Shown: positions 1-11,670, counted from the stretch's first letter. The stretch: 64,000 nt of DNA from Conchocele bisecta (GCA_029237695.1 CM055266.1:124610569-124674568); one strand, 5' to 3'. Translations and numbers: made by a program. The notes: generated by a model from the sequence alone, not told the origin.

Positions 1-217
1 GTCTCCTTGGTGAAAATTCTAATGAAATACCAAGATGTGTTTTTATGGAAAATAAGAAAAATATGCTATATTTTTGGTATGTTTATTGTTTTCTACAGCA
101 CGTTAAAGGTAACACAAATTTGTATTGCTTTTTGATACTCGCTACTTCTGATTTCCATTGGGTTTTTGGCAATTTTAATTGGGTATTTAAGCAAATACGC
201 AGCTTATCTGGAGCTCT
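1..217. mobile_element. MITE-11 (hAT-like) copy cut by window start
   Basis: The segment matches the 3' part of copies at 21290-21664, 52099-52482 and 61625-61975. It ends in the shared TTATCTGGAGCTC terminus, the complement of the CAGGGCTCCAGATAA start seen in other copies. The left end lies outside the window. Confidence 0.7.
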
Positions 218-342
218 GCAGTCACAGTCACAAACATGTTGTGTCAAGTTTTTCACCTTTAACAATCTGACATGGACCCTTCAGTCTACTCAATTGACCA
301 TACAAGTGATCATTTTGTTTTAAATCATTTTATTTTCAAATT

Positions 343-400
343 ACTGAATACGGTAATAACCCTAAATATTCGGACACAATTTATTCTAGAAAATACATAC
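343..400. repeat. Fragment of the CCGTAACAACCC MITE family
   Basis: The stretch around ACGGTAATAACCCTAAATAT resembles the terminal repeat of the complete element at 28658-28878. Only one end is present. Confidence 0.4.
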
Positions 401-455
401 AAGCATCAGGTTTCCCACATATGGTTGTACTTATCTGAAATTACTTGTTTAATGA

Positions 456-1548
456 TATGCTGATGACACAGTAATTTTAGCAGAAAATGAAAATGATTTG
501 CAAAATAATATTAATTGGTTCAATAGATACTGCACAGATTGGAAATTAAATGTGAATTACAGCAAAACTAAAGTTCTTATATTTGGGGCTCGAAAAACAA
601 ATAAATTCCAGTTTAAAATTGGAGGCGTTACAATTGATATTACAAATAGTTTTAAGTTTTAAGGAATTTACTTTTTGCAAACAAGAACTTTTTTTCAGGC
701 TAGACAACACATTGTACAACAAGCTAGAAAAGCTATGCACTTGTTATATAAGCGGATACGACACTTTCAACTACCACTTGACTTGCAACTATACATTTTT
801 GATCATACGATACTGCCAATTTTGCTATATGGTTTGGGGTTTCGAAATTATAAAATTACATGTACGTGTACTTGAAAATTTATATTGCTTGTTTCTTCGT
901 AATATAACTAAATTAAGAAAATGTACGCCACTGTATATGCTATATGCAGAATTGGGTACATCCCCAATTGAAATTAAATCACGTATGATAAACTACTGGA
1001 TATCATTGAAAATGGGAAAGCAATCAAAACTTAGCTACTCATCTTATGAAGCAATGATAAACGATCATCATGAATACAAGTGGTTATCTTATATTCAGAA
1101 TATTCTGGACAGTGTAGGTAGAACCGACCTAATGTTAAATCCAGATATTCAATACCCACGGGCCACAAAGCAAGCAATAAAAAGAACCCTTACAGATCAA
1201 TACTTACAAAAATGGACAGAGTCACTTCAGATCTCATCTAAAGGTAAAACATACAGTTTATTTAAAACATCTATAAATTTTGAAGAGTATCTCATAAATT
1301 TACCTACTTCCCAACATTTGGCATTGATAAAATTCCGAACAAGCAACTATAAATTACCTATAGAAGTAGGGCGTTGGAACAATATTGATATTGCGGATAG
1401 AAAATGCACCTTATGTAACTCAAATGATATAGGTGATGAATTTCACTACCTTTTGAATTGCTCTGTTTTTAAGGATCAAATAAAAAAACATATTGATAAG
1501 AAATTTCTTATCAGACCCAACATACTGAAATTTCAAAATTTAATGTAA
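456..1548 (+). pseudogene. Non-LTR retrotransposon (LINE) reverse transcriptase, 3' part, broken
   Basis: Frame 456 onward carries the YADD catalytic box of a LINE reverse transcriptase at 456-467, followed by the usual palm/thumb sequence. An in-frame TAA lies at 660-662. The same frame continues to about 875, and the reading then shifts one frame and runs open to 1548. The C-terminal part has the CxxC...HxxxxC zinc-like motif (CTLCN...HYLLNC, 1408-1473) typical of non-LTR elements. The stop, the frameshift and the missing 5' two-thirds mark a dead, 5'-truncated copy. An apparent start at 583 in the shifted frame is not a real start. It is related to the relic at 14047-15566. Confidence 0.85.
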
Positions 1549-2279
1549 AAATAAAATTGTAATATCAAACCGAAGTAATTTTGCAAATATTGTAATAGAT
1601 ACATTTAAGTAATCTACATAACAGCGGTATTCTTCTCCGCAGTAAACAAATTTACAACTTAGAAAAAAAACTGAAATGATATAATTAGCAATAATGAATA
1701 TATATGCCAGTTGTGTAACCGACAAAAGTAAAATTTTGATTTTGACACACTAGTAGGTTGAACCGGTAACCATGTTGGTGCTTTTCATGCAGGACACTGA
1801 TTTCATATACAATATTTAGATTTATCATTACCAAGCCCTGTTTTCTTTGTTTCTCGCTGGATGTGTTTGTTGTTGCGGCCCAATTGAACCGTCTCGACGA
1901 GATGGTTCAAGTGGGTAGTGTCGGCAAGCTCCTCCATTGCGAAACAAAGGAAACAATCCAGCATGAACCGGGCCTGTGGTGGTGCTTGCTGGTTCAGTTA
2001 TAGTGGCTATAAGGCTGTCTGAGTATTGCTCTATTCTCGTGCTCGGAGGCGGATGGCTCGGTTACTCGAGGCCGAGTGGTGCGTATCCAGGATTTCAGGT
2101 TAGGGGCGGAGGGACTTCTTAATTGAAATAGTTTACTATATTTTCGAACTAGCACAGTTTGAGCAGAGCTGCTAGATGCGTCCAGCGCTATGCCATCCAG
2201 AATATTTTTGATATCTACACCCCATTTTGCTGCGTTCTGGCACATTTTAGAGCAAAAATATCTATACTCGCCAAATTTT
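1549..2279. other. No gene recognised
   Basis: No coding signal or complete element is visible. The part from about 1870 to 2230 is GC-richer than its surroundings and may be an old transposon relic ending near the poly-G tract, but I cannot name it. Confidence 0.4.
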
Positions 2280-2299
2280 GGGGGGGGGGGGGGGGGGGG
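2280..2299 (+). repeat. Poly-G tract (20 G)
   Basis: An uninterrupted run of G. It could form G-quadruplexes and is a likely site of length error. Confidence 0.9.
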
Positions 2300-2309
2300 T
2301 GCTGGGTTG

Positions 2310-2432
2310 AAAAAAGTATGAAACTTACTTGCAAAATGTGCAGTTCCTGATGAGACGGCTCGTCACAAGCCGAATCATCTGGATCTACACCGTTTGCCAA
2401 TACCAGTATACAGGCATGTGGTGTTGAAAGGG
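2310..2432. mobile_element. MITE-4 (TTAA type), right end only
   Basis: It contains the central inverted block (CCTGATGAGACGGCTCGTCA) and ends AAAGGG followed by TTAA at 2433-2436, as in copies at 24848-25086 and 59212-59445. The left end is missing. Confidence 0.65.
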
Positions 2433-2705
2433 TTAAGGTAGCAGATGAATTATATAACCATACAGGCTACATCACTGCTTTTGCTGGCTTACTTGGGTCT
2501 ACACAATCTGCCATGTGATTATGTTCCAGTTTCTGTGTTGACTTACCAAGTACAGGGGTCGCCCTGAAACGATTCGGCCAGAAAGACGTTGGTGAAGTGT
2601 ATCACAGCGGCACCGAAGGCTTGCTTCGACGTGTCAAAAAACCTGAACATGTGACAAAATGGTTATTACTAAAACTAAGAGAGAAAAAAAATGGAATTCA
2701 CTATA

Positions 2706-2947
2706 TACATAGCTGTAACTGGAGAACTGGGGCTTATGGGATTTTTACCAGTTTAGCTCATGATCAAATTAAACACGACTGTAGCCTGACAACGATCTAT
2801 ATTGCTTAGAAGCATGGCATATGATTCATTGATGGACTGGCCAACAGTGTAGATTCTGATCAGCCTGTGCAGATGCACAGGCTGATCTGAATCTACACTG
2901 GTGGCAAACCCCACAAGCCGCATTTCTCCAGTCCCAGCCACATATAT
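2706..2947. mobile_element. MITE-1 copy
   Basis: About 240 bp with terminal inverted repeats (AGCTGTAACTGGAGAACTGG on the left, CTCCAGTCCCAGCCACAT on the right) and the family's internal GATCAGCCTGTGCA blocks. It encodes nothing and is mobilised, if at all, in trans. Confidence 0.8.
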
Positions 2948-3424
2948 TTTCCAGCTATATCTGTTTGATGCTTATCAAGAATTACTCACTATCAGACATG
3001 CATGATTCAGGAGTGTGAAGACAGGTCTGGATGTTCACTAGTTACAGATGAAATCAGTCTATTTTTAGTATACACCCAAAACTATGCAATTTGGTGTCAA
3101 TATTCTGTTGTGTACATGTATTCTTAATGGTGCCTCCCAACAAAATTCCTGTAGATTTGCACAGGAATATATGAAATCTCTAAAACAAGCATGTATCTAT
3201 ACAACAATAATTAAACATACCATATTTTCCAAGGCCGCCGTTCATATCTCGGTTCACAGTACCGTTTTACTGAAAGAAAAAGCGTAATGTTTTATGTGTA
3301 TATCACCATACCAGCTAATGTCAAGGAAAACATGATGACTATGGACATCATGTCGAGTCTGCCAAGGATTTGTTAGGCAAAAACGAACAACCTATAATAT
3401 GGTACTGATTGATGTAGTCCTGAA

Positions 3425-3845
3425 ATGTGGCTGTGACTGAAGAAATGGGGCTTATGAGTTATGTGACCATTGTAGCCCAAGATCAGCATACGCATCTGCG
3501 CAGTCTGATCAGGGCCTGCACTGTTTGCCGTTCAGTCAATGAAACCCGTAATGCTTCTAAATTACAGTTTGTGTGCAAGTATGACTATTGGCAATTATAG
3601 CTCTGAAATGCATTAAAATGCATGAAATTGCACATAGAAATAAAATATTTCTGGGGGCGCCAAACCCCACAACTAACGAGAGGGGTGTCCTATTGTTTGT
3701 TCTATATGAAATAATGCATTTCAGGAAAAATAAATGATTACTCCCTCAAAGTATACTTATCAGGCTTCAGGATGGCGCTATAAAATCCGAAGTTTGAATA
3801 TCCACAAATTCCTTTAGCCCCAATTCTCCAGTCAGTCACAAATGG
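3425..3845. mobile_element. MITE-1 copy split by unrelated sequence
   Basis: The left half (3425-3562) has the GTGGCTGTGACTGAAGAAAT end. The right half (about 3762-3845) has the matching CCCCAATTCTCCAGTCAGTC end. Between them, 3693-3761 resembles an inverted MITE-2 fragment (TGCATTTCAGGAAAAATAAA). Confidence 0.6.
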
Positions 3846-4195
3846 TCAGGTTCTGATGACATTATAAAATTCAAGTTGACAAGTGGGAGAAGTAATCACC
3901 CAGTGGAGAGGGGACAGAATTAACAACGAAAATTCACTTTGTGCATTTACACACACCATTATCAAGCATCTAGTTACATTGTATTACCATGTAAACGTGT
4001 GATCAGTTCCAAGGTTGATGCAAATCTGGGGTGTCGACTACATGTATATGTTAGACAATTGTTTTGAGGGTACATAAAAACAAAGTTCATATTTTGGGCA
4101 GAAGGACAGATATCAAGACTAGTGTTTTAACCAGCCTATTTTAGTATGACGCCGCGCAATGCCCAATTTCGGGTGGCACCATACAAGTGCTACCA

Positions 4196-5160
4196 TTATC
4201 AGGCAACAGGAGTGTGCTAATCATTATCAGGCTACAGGAGTGTGCTAATCATTATCAGGCCACAGGAGTGTGCTAATCATTATCAGGTCACAGGAGTGTG
4301 CTAATCATTATCAGGTCACATGGAGATGCTCGGATGTGCTAATCATTGTCAGGCCACAGGAGTGTGCTAATCATTATCAGGCCACAGGAGTGTGCTAATC
4401 ATTATCAGGCCACAGGAGTGTGCTAATCATTATCAGGCTACAGGAGTGTGCTAATCATTATCAGGTCACAGGAGTGTGCTAATCATTATCAGGTCACAGG
4501 AGTGTGCTAATCATTATCAGGTCACATGAGTGTGCTAATCATTATCAGGCTACAGGAGTGTGCTAATCATTATCAGGCCACAGGAGTGTGCTAATAATTA
4601 TCAGGCTACATGAGTGTGCTAATCATTATCAGGCTACAGGAGTGTGCTAATCATTATCAGGCCACAGGAGTGTGTTAATCATTATCAGGCTACAGGAGTG
4701 TGCTAATCATTACCAGGCTACAGGAGTGTGCTAATCATTATCAGGCTACAGGAGTGTGCTAATCATTATCAGGCCACAGGAGTGTGCTAATCATTATCAG
4801 GCCACAGGAGTGTGCTAATCATTATCAGGATACAGGAGTGTGCTATTCATTATCAGGTTACAGGAGTGTATGCTATTTCATTACCAGGCCTACAGGGGAG
4901 TGTGCTTAATCATTATCAGGCTACAGGTGTGTGCTAATATTATCAGGCCACAGGAGTGTGCTAATCTTATCAGGCCACAGGTAGTGTGCTAATCATTATC
5001 AGGCCACAGGAGTGTGCTAATCATTATCAGGCTACAGGAGTGTGCTATTCATTATCAGGTCACAGGAGTGTGCTAATCATACAGGAGTGTGCTAATCATA
5101 CAGGAGTGTGCTAATCATACAGGAAGTGTGCTAATCATTATCAGGCTACAGGAGTGTGCT
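4196..5160 (+). repeat. 28-bp minisatellite, about 34 units
   Basis: The unit is AATCATTATCAGG(C/T)(T/C)ACAGGAGTGTGCT with scattered substitutions and a few short units of about 19 bp near 5080-5120. The unit is the internal TTATCAGGCTACAGGAGTGTGC segment found once in ordinary MITE-1 copies, so the array grew by amplifying part of a MITE. Confidence 0.95.
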
Positions 5161-5226
5161 ATTTAATCCGAAGTTACACTGGTCACAAATCCCATCAAGC
5201 CCCATTTCTTCAATCACAACCACATT
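5161..5226. mobile_element. MITE-1 right terminus attached to the minisatellite
   Basis: The array runs directly into the normal MITE-1 3' sequence (ATTTAATCCGAAGTTACACT, then the CCCCATTTCTTCAATCACAA terminus). No matching left terminus is found immediately left of the array. Confidence 0.75.
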
Positions 5227-5358
5227 TAATATCTGTCAATGACAATGTAGATAATATCAACTGGAAAACATGTTGGAACAAGTTGATATTTCAAATCTTT
5301 CAATTGACAATGTAGATACTGTCAATTTGAAAACAGGTAATTTTGGTAGAAGTGAGCT

Positions 5359-5588
5359 GGGGGCCGTTTCACTAAACTTTGTATGACTAAAATGTTTGTA
5401 AGTGCAAAATTATGATAGTCCGTAATTTTCACATTAACATTGTTTTCTTTTAAACAATTATTGGATTTACATTTATTGAGCATAGGCTGCATATGCAGCA
5501 TATGCTCAATAAATGTAAATCCATCAATTGAAATTTCCAGACGATCCTAAATTTGCACTTACGAACATTTTAGTGAAACGGAACCCTG
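5359..5588. mobile_element. MITE-8 copy
   Basis: A foldback element. It begins GGGCCGTTTCACTAAACTTT, ends CATTTTAGTGAAACGGAACC, and has a perfect central palindrome GCATATGC flanked by CTCAATAAATGTAAATCC arms. Confidence 0.8.
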
Positions 5589-5865
5589 ATCTACTCACCA
5601 ATGAGTGAGGTGAAGGCGAGGACAGCGAGGGTGAACTGTAGCAGGAGGCCGAGCGGTCCCATGAGGTACCCTGTGTTACAGTGGAACTCAGCCTTCCCGT
5701 GGTCAGATGTCAGGTTATTGCTGTCATTGTTTATCGCAACACTCAAATCCACTTCTTCATTGTTTGACGTCATCGTTTTCTATTGGTCACCGGCACAGGT
5801 GCCAGAAAATAATCACCGGATGACGTAGTTCTTAATTTAAACAAAGGCATCTTTATTACTAAGCT
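5589..5865. other. No gene recognised
   Basis: Short overlapping open frames lie on both strands here (5591-5773 minus, 5601-5828 plus). The minus frame has an acidic N-terminus and one hydrophobic stretch, but it is only 60 codons and I see no supporting splice context. Confidence 0.3.
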
Positions 5866-6140
5866 AATCCCCTCGCTGGCAACCTTGATAATAAGTTGTT
5901 TTTTTTAACATTTTTGCCTTACAAACATTGGAGAACATAAGTCCTCAGTGACCTTGACCTTGGGCAGTCGAACGTGGGTCATATGCAAAACAAAGAACCA
6001 GCCTAGACACACAATGTGGCCAAATATTATCAAAATCTGTGTGAAACTGTTCGTAAATTATTGAAAAATGAAAGTCGTTACAAACACACATACATGGACT
6101 AACACTATATCCCCTCTTGCTTATCAGCGAGGGGATACTT
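5866..6140. mobile_element. Short PRL-like element (hairpin-ended)
   Basis: It starts near TAATCCCCTCGCTGGCAACC and ends with a hairpin TATCCCCTC...GAGGGGATA (about 6109-6138). The ends resemble the subterminal repeats and terminal hairpin of the longer PRL elements, but there is no tandem core. Confidence 0.45.
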
Positions 6141-6219
6141 ATAAGGTCAGCAGCACGGTGAAACACTCACCTTTTTCAAACTTATTAAAATGATATAAAT
6201 TGTTACCTTACCAAACATT

Positions 6220-6690
6220 TGATGTTGAATATTTGTAAAACGATATCGTTCAGCATCACAGTACCAGTTAGCTGGTTAAATAGTATTTGGTGTCTGTAAT
6301 ATAGCACTATTGTGTCTACAAAGTCTTCCCCACAAAAGTTGTCAAAATCAATGATCCCCCTGAAACTGCGATGCGCGTTCCGATTGGCTCTTTCTATTAA
6401 TGACGTCACGTCATGCGAGTTTTGCTGTAACGATGACAGCCAAATTGTAAAAAATCCCATTACCCCACCCACTTGGTCTCGTACAGTACCATCTTCTATA
6501 GAAGATGGTACTGCACGAGACCAAGTGGGTGTGGTAATTATAGAAGATGGTACTGTACGAGACCAAGTTGGTGGGGTAATGGGATTTTTTTAATAGGCAT
6601 TTAATATGGTATTTTTTTAATAGGCATTTAATATGGTAAATGGCACTGTGATGCTGAATGATGTATGCTTACAAATATTCCAGGTTACTT
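6220..6690. mobile_element. Foldback element with internal palindrome
   Basis: Ends near 6225-6270 and 6640-6685 are inverted copies (CAGCATCACAGT / ACTGTGATGCTG). The centre (6447-6590) holds three inverted copies of a GGTCTCGTACAGTACCATCT block, so it would fold as nested hairpins. Confidence 0.6.
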
Positions 6691-6699
6691 GTTAGGTAC

Positions 6700-7240
6700 C
6701 GATTTCTATCATTTTAACGCGTTTGAAAAGTACATGTGTTTTACTACTGTTACTGACCTTACACTTGTACTAGAGAAGATACTGAAATGAATGTTTGATT
6801 ATAAAAATCAAATTTAGATTAGTAAAATGTGTATTGGTACAGCTTAACACTTTAAATCTTACAGATTTTTATTAATGTATTTGCAAATGTAAGATTTATG
6901 TCAAACACCCCCACCCCCTCAAACAGCGGCTTCTACACGCTGTAACGGAGTGTATCAGCGAGGCAGAGTTTACAAAATCTTATGGGAAAATCGCACAACG
7001 GTGGTGAATGCGAGTTTCGCACCTTGTCTCTTGACATATGCAACACACCCGGGCTAAATAAAGATCTAGCTGAAGTTACCAGTCATTAGTACCACCAGGC
7101 TACAATAACTAGATGGCCGCGGTCCGCACGTCGCGCCAGCAGAGGTTTTGATAGTATACCGATAAACTTTAATAAAAAAAAACTTTAACCTGGACGCATG
7201 TACGCCAATGTGCCGACTAAATCACGCTGTCCGCATTTAC
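6700..7240. other. No feature recognised
   Basis: AT-rich non-coding sequence with no recognisable gene or element boundary. Confidence 0.4.
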
Positions 7241-7255
7241 ATTATTGCCATGATT

Positions 7256-7554
7256 AGTTGCGGGAAGTAACTCTGCAGAATACTCCCTTAGTCCAGTTAC
7301 TGGAAAAGAAATATTTAATTTTCTAGTCGTACTACAATGATAAAATTTATTTCAAAATGGCAAGTTTGTTTTACTTTTACAATACATGTACTGACATTTC
7401 TTTCAATTGAAATATACAGAAAATATGTCAAAATTAACAGCTAAAGCGTGAATCAGATCCGATACGCTACTCTGCAGGGGAAGCCTATGTATGGCGCCAT
7501 AACTCTGGGCATGGACGATACAGGAGTATTCTGCAGAGTTACTTCCCGGAACTA
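7256..7554. mobile_element. MULE-like MITE with 10-bp target duplication
   Basis: Terminal inverted repeats of about 30 bp (AGTTGCGGGAAGTAACTCTG / CAGAGTTACTTCCCGGAACT) bound 299 bp. The 10-mer TGCCATGATT lies directly on both sides (7246-7255 and 7555-7564). A 9-11 bp duplication is typical of Mutator-like elements. Confidence 0.7.
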
Positions 7555-7654
7555 TGCCATGATTCGATATGATCAATTTGCAGTCATAAATAACTATTGG
7601 AGCCTGGAGGCGAAATATAATTGAAGCTACCCAAAATCGGTCTCAAGTTAGTTC

Positions 7655-8355
7655 TGAGTACATAACTCTAATTACATAATTACATTACATAAGCGTTATG
7701 ACGGAGTAGTATTTCCAAATTTGTGTTTGAAGAGTTATTTGTTTACATTCTACTTCGTGGAGAGTGACCTAAGAATTTTGCTAATACATGTAAATGCTTT
7801 ATTAGGTAAGTTTATGAGAATGTTTTTGTCTCATTTAATTGTAGAATTTTCTCTTAATAACAATATAGTGAAGTACATGTATGAACGTCAATGCACTGCA
7901 GATTATTGCTATATCTTGCGAAATGGAAATGTTATTCCGAACATTTTTATCGTTTACTGTGGTGTAGCGATATAGAGCAACCTATTGTCTATAAAGCGGA
8001 ATATGCGCAGCTAGTCCCAAGTTAGCTGCACCTTTTCCGCTTTATAGGCAACAGGTTGCTAAAAATATGAGTAATAGCAATCACACTTAAAATACAGAAA
8101 AAGTTAAACCCTGCAGGGCGTTGACGTTCATACTTCGCTATATTGTTATTGAGAGACAATTCTACAATATGACACAAAATATTAACATAAACTTACCTAA
8201 AAAAGTGTATAATAGCAAAATTCTTAGGTCACTCTCTACGAAGTAGAAAGTAAACAAAGAAAGCTTCTACGCACATTTGGAAAGACTACTCTTTCACAAC
8301 TCTTATGTAATGCAGTGCCATGAAATGTAATTAGAGTTACATATATGTACTCACT
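7655..8355. mobile_element. Long foldback element
   Basis: Two arms of roughly 330 bp (about 7655-7995 and 8010-8355) are imperfect inverted copies around a short loop near 8000. Examples are AGTGACCTAAGAATTTTGCT against AGCAAAATTCTTAGGTCACT, and CCTATTGTCTATAAAGCGGA against its near complement. The 84-codon open frame at 7721-7975 lies inside one arm and looks spurious. Confidence 0.75.
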
Positions 8356-8359
8356 GTTC

Positions 8360-8875
8360 TCATGGATTTGTGCCCCTAATATTCTGATTAATTCCTGAAA
8401 ATGTATACATCAACATAAAGTTCAAACACTTGACTATGAGTGCACATAAGGAATTCGCCTAAAAATTGTTGTTTATGCAAGTCTTAGTTCCTAGAAATAA
8501 CCCACCCAAGTTACCTAATCGATCTTGAAACTTCTCATCAGGTTCGTGCCCCACAACTTTTTGCACATTTGAGTGACATATTCCTTGATCACTCATACAA
8601 TAAAGAAGTGTTGCTGCCTAATGTAGATGCATCAAATTTAAATATGGTGAAGTCCAGATTCATCTAGAAATCAACATATATCACATGGTATGCATAATTT
8701 GTGAACCGACCCTCTTCAGATTAAGGAAACAGGACACAAGTGTCTGGGTGGATAAGTAGACTTTATTACTTTGTTTAGTACAGGCTCTGCTTACCAAATC
8801 AGATTATTACAGCTGTCCAGAACTATGCTGTTAACCACAAGAATACTGCATCAGTCATCCCTTATCATCCCACCC
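8360..8875. other. No feature recognised
   Basis: Non-coding sequence. It could be the 5' flank of the PRL-like element that follows, but no 5' boundary could be fixed. Confidence 0.35.
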
Positions 8876-8878
8876 ACA

Positions 8879-9520
8879 ACCAAATATCAGACGTGTAGGT
8901 ACTAAGGTGAAAAAGTTTTTCGACCTACGAGGAAAAATAGTGAAATTCTAAGTCCGAAAGGGGGAGATAATCCATGATGGAAGGTCGGATCAAAAATACG
9001 AATTCACTTTGCGCATCATAACGAAGCTACATATCAAATATCAGAAATGTAGGTATTAAGGTGAGAAAGTTTTTCGACTTACAATGAAAAATAGGGAAAT
9101 TCTGAGACGAAAGGGGGAGATAATCCATGATGGAGGGTCGGATCAAAAATCCGAATTCACTTTGCGCATGTGCACATGATAACGAAGCTACATAGCAAAT
9201 ATCAGGCGCGTAGGTATGAAGGTGAAAAAGATTTTCGAGTTACAAGGAAAAAATGGGAAATTCTGAGTCCGAAAGGGGGAGAGAATGGATGATGGAGACG
9301 AAAGGGGGAGATAATCCATGATGGAGGGTCGGATCAAAAATCCGAATTCACTTTGCGCATCTGCACATGATAACGAAGCTACATACCAAATATCAGGCGC
9401 GTAGGTATGAAGGTGAAAAAGTTTTTCAAGTTACAAGAAACGTGACGGACGTACGGACGGACGGACACTCGTGACGAAAACAATATACCCATTTTTTCCC
9501 AAAAAAGTGGGTATAATTAA
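8879..9520. mobile_element. PRL (pearl/Helentron-like) element with about 3 tandem units
   Basis: Tandem units of about 150-170 bp begin at AAATATCAGACGTGTAGGTA and share GAAAGGGGGAGATAATCCAT and GAATTCACTTTGCGCAT. They are followed by (ACGG)n at about 9440-9468 and a terminal hairpin (TATACCCA...TGGGTATA, about 9485-9515). Core repeats, then ACGG microsatellite, then hairpin is the layout known from bivalve pearl elements. Confidence 0.6.
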
Positions 9521-9630
9521 CACTATTCTTAGAATATACTTATTCCCTCGTTTTGTAGCGGCATGAATCAATGAGAAGGCACAAATCCATGAGAATTGGG
9601 GATACTCAGAACTACCAAGTGTGTCTTTGT

Positions 9631-9672
9631 CTGGATAAATGGGGCTTATGGGATGTGTGACCAGTGTAGTCG
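9631..9672. repeat. MITE-1 fragment
   Basis: Matches only the ATGGGGCTTATGGGATGTGT subterminal part of the family. Confidence 0.45.
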
Positions 9673-9904
9673 TGACTTCATGACTGTATTGATATACAGT
9701 CATGATGGCTTACTCTTGTAAAGTGGCATTTTTCTGTGGAATTTTCAAAAACAGTGATCCTGTCACACCGACGACATCGACAACATAGTTCATTTATACA
9801 CATGTAAATAGTTTTAACCGATAGAAAACCGATACAAAACAAATGTGCGCAGTCCAGGAAGACATACCAGTGATCTAAGAAGTCAAAGGCTTACTACCGA
9901 CGTT

Positions 9905-9948
9905 GGATACAGTAAGATACAGTAAGATACAGTAAGATACAGTAAGAT
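9905..9948 (+). repeat. 10-bp tandem repeat
   Basis: Four and a half near-perfect copies of GATACAGTAA. Confidence 0.9.
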
Positions 9949-10071
9949 CAAATTTACATATTTTTAAATTAAATAACTTGTGGGTTATTTCAATATGCTT
10001 GTAAATAGTAGGTGTGAAATATTTTAAGCTTTTATTAAACCATCACAACCAAAGTCGGGTCGGGTCGGTGT

Positions 10072-10220
10072 AGCTCCTGGTCAAGTATCACATGCATGTA
10101 GCCTGATAAGGACCTATATTCCTTGTTAGAAGCATTATGGGCGCTTCCTTGATGGATTGGCGAATAGGCTGATCTGACTGGTCGTAAAACCCATAAGCCC
10201 TATTTCTCCAGTCACAAAAT
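10072..10220. mobile_element. MITE-1 remnant, left-truncated
   Basis: Contains the family's TAGCCTGATAAGGACCTATA block and ends ATAAGCCCTATTTCTCCAGT. The left terminus is absent. Confidence 0.65.
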
Positions 10221-10689
10221 CTCAGATTTAATCTGGTAAAAAATAAAAGAAAAGAAAATTAGACTACATAGTTGATTATCTACATGAAATCGATTATAAA
10301 GAGAGACAAGTAATACTTTATTTTACGCTAGATTGACAGTTGATCAAACAGAGAAAATGTGTTACGAGAAATAGCTGTCAAAATGTTAAAAATTGCACTT
10401 TGTTATTTGGTGCCGAACCCGGAAGTTGATGGAACCACAGCATCCGCTATGGAATTCTGGAACATTTCTGACTATGTATATTTCGTACCAGTTCAGTGGG
10501 CGGGAATGAGATACTTCGACCTCACTTCGGCATAGTACGTACTGTACATTGTGTAGATGCGTTTACAGTATATTTACTTTAATATCATTCTAATGATATG
10601 ACATATTTTTATGAAATATACCGCAGCAAATGCGGTACACGTTGCCCTTTATTGTATGTATTGTATTTCAGAGAGCAGATCGTGGGACC

Positions 10690-10717
10690 ACCCCCCCCCC
10701 ACACACACACACACACA

Positions 10718-10792
<75 letters not shown>

Positions 10793-10793
10793 A
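10690..10793 (+). repeat. (AC)n/(GCAC)n microsatellite after poly-C
   Basis: About 100 bp of alternating purine-pyrimidine sequence (AC, then ACGC, then AC) preceded by a run of C. Open frames on both strands here are artefacts of the repeat. Such tracts can adopt Z-DNA. Confidence 0.95.
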
Positions 10794-11279
10794 CAAACAT
10801 AAAAGTATAGTTTGATCATAAAAGAAAATTATCCTTACAGCTGTGGTAAGGAATCTCATTACTACATGTATTATTACGCTAACAAACCGTCAGATTGACG
10901 TTGTGCCACCTAGCACATGATGACGTTATGTTGGTAACTGTAGCATTTTCTATGGACACTTCCTTTTAAACTGTAAATTTAGGGTCGATACACATTTGTG
11001 AGAATTATCACAGATATCATCATATATATGGATTTTACAGTTGTCACTAGCTAAACGATACCAAGAAGACTATACGAAGCTACATTGATGATTGCATATA
11101 TAATAAGTAATCAGGCAACAACCAATTATTAGCAACAGTTTAGCAATGTATTATTTGCTGCATCTTGAATGCAAGTGCTTCAGCTCTAGTGGGTCCGAGG
11201 TACTGTATACATTGATGCAATAATTTACCACAGTACATGATGAGTGCGTTCTGATGGATGGTGCGTACGTGTGTGTGGG

Positions 11280-11327
11280 CGGGGGGGGGGGGGGGGGTCG
11301 TCGTCCGTCGTCGTCGTCGTCCGTCGT

Positions 11328-11359
<32 letters not shown>

Positions 11360-11372
11360 CGTCGTCGTCGTC
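11280..11372 (+). repeat. Poly-G followed by (GTC)n microsatellite
   Basis: A G run at 11280-11297 is followed by a GTC trinucleotide array interrupted by GTCC units. Confidence 0.95.
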
Positions 11373-11670
11373 AGCAGCAACAGCAGCATTAATTAACCTA
11401 ACATACCTATTTGTACAAAGATAGTGAGGTTGAAGAGTACGTGTTTATTAGAGTGTTGTAGTGAAACTCATGTATGGGGATTTACAGCTTCAGCCATGTG
11501 GTCAGTCTTGATTTGTAGCGCTCGAGGGAGTCAAAGCTGACCACATGGGAAGATATATATAGTGTGTTCCAAACTTATAATAAGCAAAAGCTGTATGTGT
11601 TTTTGGAATTAAAGATGGTAGCTACTTTGTGTTTGTCTGAGAGATGGTGTCATGCACCTCAATGTTTAGT

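Noticed and set aside
583..1548. A 321-codon protein starting at 583
   Set aside because: The first part (583 to about 840) is out of frame with the real reverse-transcriptase reading in the other frame; only the 3' part is meaningful and the element is dead.
7721..7975. An 84-codon gene
   Set aside because: It lies wholly in one arm of a foldback element and has no recognisable motif.
10598..10859. Several His/Thr/Ala- or Cys/Val-rich open frames
   Set aside because: They are translations of the AC/GCAC microsatellite in all frames.
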